Below, one piece after another: positions 56,418 to 64,000 of a stretch of DNA of 64,000 nt. The notes under the pieces are model-generated. The model did no database searches and was not told the DNA's origin. It was given only the letters and a program-made list of their open reading frames with translations. Each line of letters starts with the position of its first letter. Position 1 is the stretch's first letter. The stretch covers positions 57,510,001 to 57,574,000 of the forward strand of contig NC_070613.1 of the NCBI RefSeq assembly GCF_027172205.1. Reading direction: 5' to 3'. Source of the stretch: Podarcis raffonei (Eukaryota > Chordata > Lepidosauria > Squamata > Lacertidae). Position numbers and translations under genes: made by a program.

Positions 56418-57828
56418 ATCCCAGGTTCAATAACTGTTGTGTCAAAGGGGCATCCTTCAGAGCTGCTGCCACTTTGTGTAAATGATTAAGCTCGATGGAC
56501 CAATGGGCCGCTTCAAATGTTCCCATCCAATTTAACAGGCTCAAAAAAGTAGCAAAAGGTCTGGAACTCAAGGCTGCTGTGCAGCGGCATGGGGGGGGGC
56601 AGCAGAGGGATCACGGCCCCGGTTGTTAATTTTTGAGGGGGCACGAAGCAGGCACCCCCATACAGTGCAGCCCGGCCCGATGCTCCAATGCTCGTGGAGA
56701 GGAGCACCGGGTTCACGCCCACCAAGTGCCTCATTGGCTGGCCAGGCTCCCCGCTGCTCGACTCTTGTTTGGGGTGAGGTCGCTCCTCAATTGATTATTT
56801 AATAAGTGTCAAAACCAACCATAATACACACTCATCCATCTACTCAGACCACACATTATATTCTTTCATTGTAGGCTTTCTTTGTTTCTGGGAGGTCGAG
56901 ACAATCCAGCTGTTAGACACATCTGCTTTTCATATGACAGTATTGGCATGTGTCCATCTCACAACAGACCTTCTCACACTGACTCTGTGTACTTTATGAG
57001 CAGAAGGTCAATTCCAAAGTTCCTTGATCTGCTCAGTGAAGCCAAGTGCAAACACTTTGTAGTGAGCAACATTAACATCTGGCATGAGTACCCAATTGCA
57101 ATGGGCCAGATCTGCAGGCAGTTTAAATATGTGTGAGACGGACATCAATGGAACTGCACAGATGGCACTAACTGAGGATATGGTTGATGGGATGTTATAT
57201 CTTTACCACTCTTCAGTACAATATCATTGACTGTGATTTTGTGGCAGATGGAAGGTCTAATTTGAACCAGGGTTGTTTGCTCAGCTTTGGAATATGCAAA
57301 GTTGCAAAAGTGAATGCCTCTGGGTCACTATTCCTTTGTCACTAATTAAGCACACCCTCCTGGCTCAGTTCCAGTCCCAAAACCCAGCTGAGAGAATAGT
57401 AATTGGGAGGGGTGGCTGCCCTGGGAAGTGTTCAGTACCACTTCATTCCTCACAAATCACCTCTCCACCACTGTTTATCTTCTTTGTTTGGGAAATGGAT
57501 TCTTCTGGATTGCTTCCTGCAACCCAACTACTGAATAATTTTCCAACTGACATGGATCATACCATTCATATTAGATACCCTTTTAAATTGAAAACATCAC
57601 ATAAAATGGCTTACTATTGCTTTCTGCAGAACATGACAACTGAGAGGAAGAATCAGTGTGATCAAGAAGCAGAACTCAGAGCCATGCTATGAAGGGAAAA
57701 GCAGGCTTGATTCTTAGGAAAGTCAGTATTCCATGAAGCATCTGGAATGTCCTTTCTCCTCATCTGCCTTGGTCATTCCGCAGTGCTGTTTCTCCTCCTG
57801 TTCAACACCTGACCAACAGTGGTCAAAT
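56418..57828. other. intergenic, no gene seen
   Basis: A GC-rich stretch at 56577-56770 looks like a worn repeat. Nothing else recognised. Confidence 0.4.
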
Positions 57829-58812
57829 AATGTCAGGAACTGGCTAGATGAGGAGGAGTGGGGGAGACTACCTGGCCAAGAGGCGGGGAGAGATCATCAG
57901 GGGGTTTGGGCTGGGTGTTCACCAGTATGTGGATGATACCCAAATCTACCTCTCGTTTATATCAGAACCAATGAAGGCAGTGAATGTCCTGTGTGAGTGT
58001 CTGGAGGCAGTTGGGGAGTGGATGGGGGTTAACAAACTGAGGTTGACAAGACAGAAGTACTGTTTCTAGGGGACAGGTAGGTGTGGGGGACTCCCTGGTC
58101 CTGAATGGGGTAATTTTGCCCCTGAAAGACCAGCCTGGGGTCATTTTGGGCTCACAGCTGTCCATGGTGGCACAGGTCAATTCTGTGCCCAGGGCAGCTG
58201 TATACTAGCTCCATCTGGTATGCCAGCTAAGACCCTACTGTCTGCGTACTGTCTCACCAGAGTGGTACATGCTCTGGTTATCTTCTGCTTGGACTACTGC
58301 AATGTGCTTTACCTGGGACTACCTAATCCAGAATGCAGCTACCAGACTGGTGACTGGGAGCAGCTATCAGGACCATATACCAGCGGTCCTAAAGGATGTA
58401 CATTGGATCCCAGTACGTTTCCGTGCACAATACAAAGTATTGGTGCTGACCTTTAAAACCCTAAACAGCCTGTATACCTGAAGGAGCATCTCCACCCCCA
58501 TTGTTCAGACTGAGATCCAGCTCTGAGGGCCTTCTGGTGGTTCCCTCACCGCGAGAAGTGAGGTTACAAGGAACCAGGTAGAGGCCTTATCAGTAGTGGC
58601 GCCACCCTGTGGAATGTCCTTCCATCACATGTCCAGGAAATAAACAAATATCTTACTTATAAAAGACATCTGAAGGCAGTCCTGCATAGGAAAGTTTTTG
58701 ATTTTTGATTTTTAATTTTTGATGTTTTGTTGTTTTTTATATTTTGCTGGAAGCTACCCAGAGTAGCTGGGGCAATCATTCAGATGGGCAGCATAATAAT
58801 AATAACAATAGT
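57829..58812 (+). mobile_element. L2-type LINE, 3' end with part of reverse transcriptase
   Basis: A conceptual fragment GVHQYVDDTQIYLSF carries the YxDD catalytic box of reverse transcriptase, followed by CLEAVGEWMGVNKLRL as in L2/CR1-clade enzymes. Later parts (VVHALVIFCLDYCNVLY, then NAATRLVTG in another frame) show old frame breaks. The end AGAGTAGCTGGGGCAATCAT matches the tail at 33783-33905. It is 5'-truncated and inactive. Confidence 0.85.
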
Positions 58813-59585
58813 TTTTATATACTAAGCAGTGCAGAAATGGTCTTAAATAAATAATCAAAACATTTTGGGCACCACTGTGTCTTACCAGACTTTAGACCTT
58901 ATTTACCTGTTTGCCACTTTGTGAACTTTATTAAAGTTAGATTATCATTATGACTCAGAAGGTACCTCCTGGAATGCAAACTAATAAGCATCAGATGAAA
59001 ACCAATATCCACTTCTAGTGCAGGCTGAAGTCCATTAATTGTCTTCTGCAGCATGACCGCAAAGCCTACAATAGCTGTTCAGATTCCAGCTAAGAGTTTT
59101 CCCTACTATGGTTTGACCTTGAATGAGGTGAGCTGCTTGTTCTGTGGCTGCTGCAAGAGCAGCAGCAGCATAGATTGCAATTCCTTAAAGTTGCCTACCC
59201 AGTGCTGAATTTAATGAAATATCAATGAAGTAAACATAGGTAAATGTTATCATTTTTATGGGGGTGGGGATCCAAAAAGGTAGTTTTGTGTTGTTGTCTT
59301 TTCTGATGCTATGGCAAAATATGTTTCCAACTTGGCTTGGTGCATCCCATTTCTGACTGCCTAAGCAATATTTGGGCAGCTTTGTCAGCAGAAAAACCAA
59401 GGAGAAGTTTAGCATTGACTATTATTGGTGGGTACCTCTAGTTGAGAAAAGTAAACAGAATCTGCCTGTGACCTTGTGAATTAAAGGAAGTGCTCCTGAT
59501 CTCCAAAACCAATCTTTACTTGCTGCACTGGAAGCTCTGCTTGCCACTGAGAGCAAAATGCAGCACGCAAAAGCAAATCCTTTAA
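58813..59585. other. intergenic, no gene seen
   Basis: No supported gene or repeat. Confidence 0.5.
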
Positions 59586-59586
59586 T

Positions 59587-59807
59587 ACGCTTCAGGTTAC
59601 ATACGCTTCAGGTTACAGACTCCACTAACCCAGAAATAGTACCTCGGGTTAAGAACTTTGCTTCAGGATGAGAACAAAAATCACGTGGCAGCGGCGCGGC
59701 AGCAGCGGGAGGCCCCATTAGCTAAAGTGGTGCTTCAGGTTAAGAACAGTTTCAGGTTAAGAACGGACCTCCGGAACGAATTAAGTACGTAACCAGAGGT
59801 ACTACTG
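59587..59807. mobile_element. Tigger-like MITE, reverse copy, one end lost
   Basis: Interior matches 12779-13015 in reverse (GGAGGCCCCATTAGCTAAAG, then GGACCTCCGGAACGAATTAA). The right end is AGAGGTACTACTG followed by TA; the left terminal repeat is missing. Confidence 0.75.
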
Positions 59808-59819
59808 TATTAGAACCAA

Positions 59820-61360
59820 ATATTGGTAATGGTCAAAGAGTGAACAAAAGCTACGGTAGATTCTCTTACAAACTGAGGAGGTGGCATGTCTGCCTTCCCT
59901 GAAAGTTACTTTGGATTGTTAGATTGAATAATTTGTACCTAGTCATCCTGTTGCCCTAAGAAATGCATGGTTTTGCTCTGCTTCTTTGGTAAACCCTCCA
60001 CCCACCCCCCGCCCGCCAAGTGAGCTTCATCTCTGAACAGCGATTTGAATCCAAGTCTCCTTCATCCCAACCCTGACCCTCTGCATCCCCGGTGTGACTA
60101 TTAACAAAACCTTTGACATCACACTCACTTTATTATGGAAGAAGTTTTTTCATCCCCTCCTCGGTGTGAAAACACCAAGAATCTCTTTCAGAGTTCTCTC
60201 ACTTATAACCGTCATCTGCTGATTTTGATGCTGCTTTAAAATGAGAGGGTGGAATAGGAGGACTTTGCCCCCTTCAGAAGGGCTGCTTTGAACTGTGTCA
60301 CACTAGAGAAGCCTCACAGTAGGAGGTGATCAAGCCGCAGAAGCATTTAAAGGATTTAGCTCCCTTCAATCATTACCTCATAATTGTGCAAATACTATAA
60401 TTGGGTCTTAGTTAACAATAACATTTTAAGGATTGGTCTACTGTAGACATTCCCAAATGGTGTGTCCTGAGAAATTAATTAATTGCCTTTGTAAGCACAA
60501 AATGCCACAAAGGAAGCTGCCTGCTGTAAATGTGCTGGTCTGGCTTTACCTCTTTCTTTTCAGCCTCTGCTGAAGGTGAATTATTCTACTGCATCTCTAC
60601 ACTGGATGCTACACTGTTTTGTATCCCACCAACCTACCCTGAACTTCATGAGACCTCAGCAGGACCCTCTTGCTGGCCCAAATACTGATGGGGTTGCAGA
60701 GACGTTAGCAAAGACCAATAACCCTTTGAAGACCTCCTCTGAGAAGATATTCCACTTGAGGAGGCCTCCGGTTTGGAGAAATCCCAACCCCCTGCTTCAT
60801 TCTATTCCCTCCTATCAAACCCAGCAAGTTTACTCCCTGGGCTTCAGATGCAGAGGTGGCAGTGTGTGCAAAGCTGGAGTCAAAGTGCCCATCCGGTAGT
60901 TCAAGGACAGCTCCTTCTGAACACTCCATGTAAGGAGGATGCCCAATTCCTCAAGTGCTGTGGGTCAGGGCAAACGAGGAAGCAGCATGAACTTGAAAGC
61001 TGCCAATTTTGAACCTAACTAGTGCTGAAGCAACCTCTAAACTTGTGGTGCTCCATGTTGGACTGCTCTTGTAGTATCCAGAATCCCCTAATATTTGACT
61101 CACTAGACATGGCAAGATTTTGAGCCACATGACCAGGGGCAGGATTGAGCATAAGAATAACTTTCAGAATGTATAGCAGTAAAGTGTGTGTCCTGCAGTA
61201 ACAATTCTCAGGATTCATGTTTTCCTTAGTAAACCAACAGATAAACATTTTTCTGGATGATTAAGGTTAAAACAATTTACACAGCTGTGGACCAATTGCT
61301 CCAGGAAGAGAATCCCTTTGGTAACAGCTTTCTCTGCTTGTCCTGTTCAGAGGCTTCTCT
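59820..61360. other. intergenic, no gene seen
   Basis: The frame near 60576-60899 has no family resemblance. 60340-60470 is TAAT-rich unique sequence. Confidence 0.4.
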
Positions 61361-61362
61361 AG

Positions 61363-61553
61363 CATAGGCACCAATGCCTAGGGGCCATGGGGGCTTTGGC
61401 CCCCGCAATGAAAAATTTGAGGGGGGCAGGCCCCTACAAAGTTGATGGGCATTCCCATTCAAAGGGTGTATGTGCACTGCATCGTGTAATTGATTATGCG
61501 GGGCAGAGCTTACCTGGGCCCCCATAATACTTTCTTCAAATTGGCACCCCTGT
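61363..61553. mobile_element. DNA-transposon-like repeat, family shared with 42855-43020
   Basis: Starts CATAGGCACCAATGCCTAGG and ends AAATTGGCACCCCTG, with the shared middle block GTTGATGGGCATTCCCATTC. Confidence 0.55.
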
Positions 61554-61850
61554 TCTCTAGGATCACATAACATGGTAACATATTTACGTACAACTTTTAA
61601 AGTTATTGTGCGATCTCAGTGTACCTTCAGATTTTAATTCAGAAAGGGAAAGGGCTTCACCTGGCAGGTGTTTGGGAAATACTGATCTACAGAAATTTCT
61701 GTCCAGAGGGTTGTTCCTAAAATTATGTTGCAATCAAGCACTGACTTTCCATCTTGTCAAAAAGATTTCTCACTTTCGAACATTGGCCACTGTTGTAAAA
61801 CCAGGATTCCGGATGAAACTAGATATGACATTTTAGGTTATTTTGTTCTT

Positions 61851-63823
61851 TTTTTTTAAATAATATTTATTAAGATTTTTCCATTATCCAAAAAAAACAA
61901 CAACAAAAGACACAAAAGCACAATTAAGAAAACAAAACAAAACAAAAATTTAAAAACACATAAAATTCAAAGTCCTCACTTTCAATAACATATTTTCCTG
62001 ACTCCCCCCCACCTCCCCCTCTTGTATTCCAGTTCAAATTGTAGGCTCAACAAGTTCTTATCCCCAATTTTTAACCCTTTTACATTTCAGTCATTTAAAA
62101 AAAAACAATTTTAACTTTTTAACTTTTGACTTATAAATTTATAACTTATAACTTATAAACATCAATAATTGCACATCTGTTCAGATACTTAAAGCGTTTT
62201 TTCTAAGGTCGACCTAAATTCCCTTCCACGATTTCCCCAATTCTCATACAAATAACAAAACAAGATAAAAACAAAACAAATTATAATTATGCCCCCTTTG
62301 GATTCCCAAACTCCACCCCCCCTTTCCCGGTTCCAATCCCAATAATCGTCCATCAGTCAATCTACTCTCAGCCTGGGGATCTCACGTCCGAGGCCCTCAA
62401 TTCTCTCTCAGTTCCTCTCTGCCGGCTTTTTAGATAGTCCTTAATATTAAACACCAAGTCTCGGAGAAGCTCAAGTCCAATAAAGTCCATATTTCTTCCA
62501 GCCAGACCTCCATACTCAAAAGTGGAGCCTAAGTCTTGTTTCTTACTCTTTTTAAATCCAAATGTCCCGAAAGCTCCAATTTCCATCTTAATCAGATTTG
62601 TAATCCATAGGTCTTCAGATCTCCACACAAGAAGATCTCTCCATTCTTCAATCTCCAATTCAAGCCAAATTTTCACCATCAAGTTCTTATTTTCCTTTAC
62701 AGCCATCATGCCAGGCCTCTGGCTCTCCTTTACCATCTGTAAAATTACAGCTCCTCCTTCCTTTTTCTCAGGAACACCATATATCTCTTTCTTCCCACTC
62801 TCAAAACTCTCCAGTTTCTCTTCTTGTTCAGCTGCATGAGCTTCCTGAATCAATTCCTTGTCAGATTCAATGAATTTGTTTACTGTTAAGTCCAGAGTTG
62901 TAACGTTTATAGCCAAAACATCAATTTGGCCTTGTAACTTTCCCAAGAGAACAAAGACTCTGTCCAGTTCAACTTGAATTTCCCCTCCTTCAGCCATTCT
63001 TGTAATGTCCCAAAACCCCCTCTAAAGGGATTTTGGTTACTTAGTGTTCTTTCCAGTTCAAATCCAAAAATCAGATTAGTTTGTATCAGTTCTTCCTTGT
63101 TTTCAACATAATATAGACAAATTGTAACAAATATAGCCAGCAGAAGCAACAGAAACAAAGTTCTCTCTTTCCGTCTGATAGCTAATTTGACAGCTGTCAA
63201 ACTCTTACAATACCTTCAGCAGGCTCTCTCGCGGATCGCTCCCGGGTCCAGGGGGTGGTACTTCAACTCCCAAAATTAGCTCTTATCCTCCAGTAAGATT
63301 TCTTCTAGTGCCAAATCGTGAAATTAATGTCTTTTGCCAAATAATGAAAGAAATAATTCTCTCGACCTTAGTTAGCAGGTCCTTGCTTTAGATTATTTAC
63401 AGGAGGAGGAGGCTGACTTCCTGTTTACACCTCCCCCGATCGTACCTGATTCTTCAAAAAAATTTCCTTTAAAAGTCCAATTTCCATACTACTCACGGGT
63501 TCTTATTTTGGAGTCCAAATCACAAGAAGAAGTCAGCGCTCTCCGGCCATGGCACGCGGCTTCACTCCACAGGAGAAGCAGACGACTCACAGCACCGCGC
63601 CGCTCACCCCGTCCCCCGTTCCGGAGCCTTTAAAAAGGCTCCTTCGCAGGTCGGGGGGGCGCAAATGGTGCCCGCCGAGTCACCAGGTTCACAGGCTTTT
63701 CCGCCTGTGATTTTTAAGGGTCTCCGCGTCACCGCAGCGGTACAACCCTGATCCTGTGGAGCCGATTCCCTCCGGAGCTCGGAGGGAATCCGCCATTAGC
63801 CGTTGGCGCTAACCCGGAAGTCG
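61851..63823 (-). mobile_element. non-autonomous L1 derivative, ORF1-only, ~2 kb
   Basis: On the minus strand it has a GC-rich 5' UTR starting GACTTCCGGGTTAGCGCC, an ORF1-like frame (62997-62368), a 3' UTR, and a 3' end with AATAAA and a short A-run. TAGGTTATTTTGTTCTT flanks it exactly (61834-61850 and 63824-63840), a 17-bp target duplication. The endonuclease/reverse transcriptase ORF2 is absent. The layout parallels mammalian HAL1 elements. The intact duplication and open frame point to a fairly recent insertion that used enzymes supplied by another element. Confidence 0.8.
62368..62997 (-). CDS. L1 ORF1-like protein of the non-autonomous element
   Basis: It has 209 codons without a stop. 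The N-terminal third (VFVLLGKLQGQIDVLAINVT, then TLDLTVNKFIESDKELIQ) has the heptad look of the ORF1 coiled coil, and an acidic/basic linker follows. L1 ORF1 proteins usually exceed 300 residues and carry an RRM and a C-terminal domain; I do not recognise either here, so this may be a shortened form. ORF1 is an RNA-binding trimer. Another frame (63200-62907) with a hydrophobic stretch (TLFLLLLLAIFVTICLYYV) lies upstream and overlaps it; its status is unclear. Confidence 0.6.
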   Translation of the reverse strand: MAEGGEIQVELDRVFVLLGKLQGQIDVLAINVTTLDLTVNKFIESDKELIQEAHAAEQEEKLESFESGKKEIYGVPEKKEGGAVILQMVKESQRPGMMAVKENKNLMVKIWLELEIEEWRDLLVWRSEDLWITNLIKMEIGAFGTFGFKKSKKQDLGSTFEYGGLAGRNMDFIGLELLRDLVFNIKDYLKSRQRGTERELRASDVRSPG

Positions 63824-63924
63824 TAGGTTATTTTGTTCTTGTTCTATTATGTATTTTGTGTTTTTATTTTGTATATTTATGCATCTAAAGATACCCCAAG
63901 ATCTTCAGATGAAGAACGGTATAC

Positions 63925-63925
63925 A

Positions 63926-63954
<29 letters not shown>
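63925..63954. repeat. (AAAT)n microsatellite at an old LINE tail
   Basis: About seven AAAT units follow GAAGAACGGTATACAAAA, a common LINE-tail ending. Confidence 0.85.
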
Positions 63955-63959
<5 letters not shown>

Positions 63960-64000
63960 AATAGTAGTCACTCACTGGGAAGCCTGAGCCGTCTCAGAAT

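Noticed and set aside
32500-64000. HECW1 exons expected right of MRPL32
   Set aside because: No frame resembles the C2, WW or HECT parts or the N terminus of HECW1. The gene probably starts beyond the window.

Overview
The window reads as nuclear DNA of a squamate reptile, most likely a lizard. Introns are small to medium, the CpG-island promoters are vertebrate-like, and the interspersed repeats are a squamate mix: a SINE of the type usually called Sauria SINE, a Bov-B-like fragment, CR1- and L2-type LINE ends, an L1 derivative, MIR-like CORE SINEs, and many hAT and Tigger/mariner-like MITEs. A lacertid is my best guess; that is recognition, not proof.

Three conserved genes are certain and sit in the order known from human 7p14: C7orf25 (UPF0415 family; one coding exon at 9458-10714 on the minus strand, with a CpG-island promoter and untranslated first exon near 15.26-15.47 kb), PSMA2 (proteasome subunit alpha-2; eight coding exons at 18893-29248, minus strand) and MRPL32 (mitochondrial ribosomal protein L32; three exons at 29901-32076, plus strand). 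PSMA2 and MRPL32 start head to head across a 652-bp shared promoter that holds two NRF1-type palindromes, a ZNF143-like site and a palindromic hAT MITE.

At the left end lies a small gene I do not recognise from this locus. It has a signal-peptide exon (1309-1363), an acidic Ser/Gly/Glu/Pro repeat exon (1580-2073) with ten 12-bp SGEA/SGEG units, and probably an untranslated last exon near 4221-4325. It is the best candidate here for something undescribed.

From 32.5 kb to the right end I find no convincing protein-coding host gene. In mammals HECW1 follows MRPL32, but none of its exons is visible. The region holds unique, AT-rich stretches that could be conserved non-coding sequence, one odd basic 134-codon reading frame (43861-44265), and transposons. 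These include a Sauria-type SINE inserted into a Tigger-like MITE with a 15-bp target duplication, a second such SINE, two MIR-like SINEs, a solo LTR, a second LTR with an adjoining primer-binding site, an L2-type LINE 3' end with a YVDD motif, and a nearly 2-kb L1 derivative that keeps only an ORF1-like frame and has perfect 17-bp target duplications.
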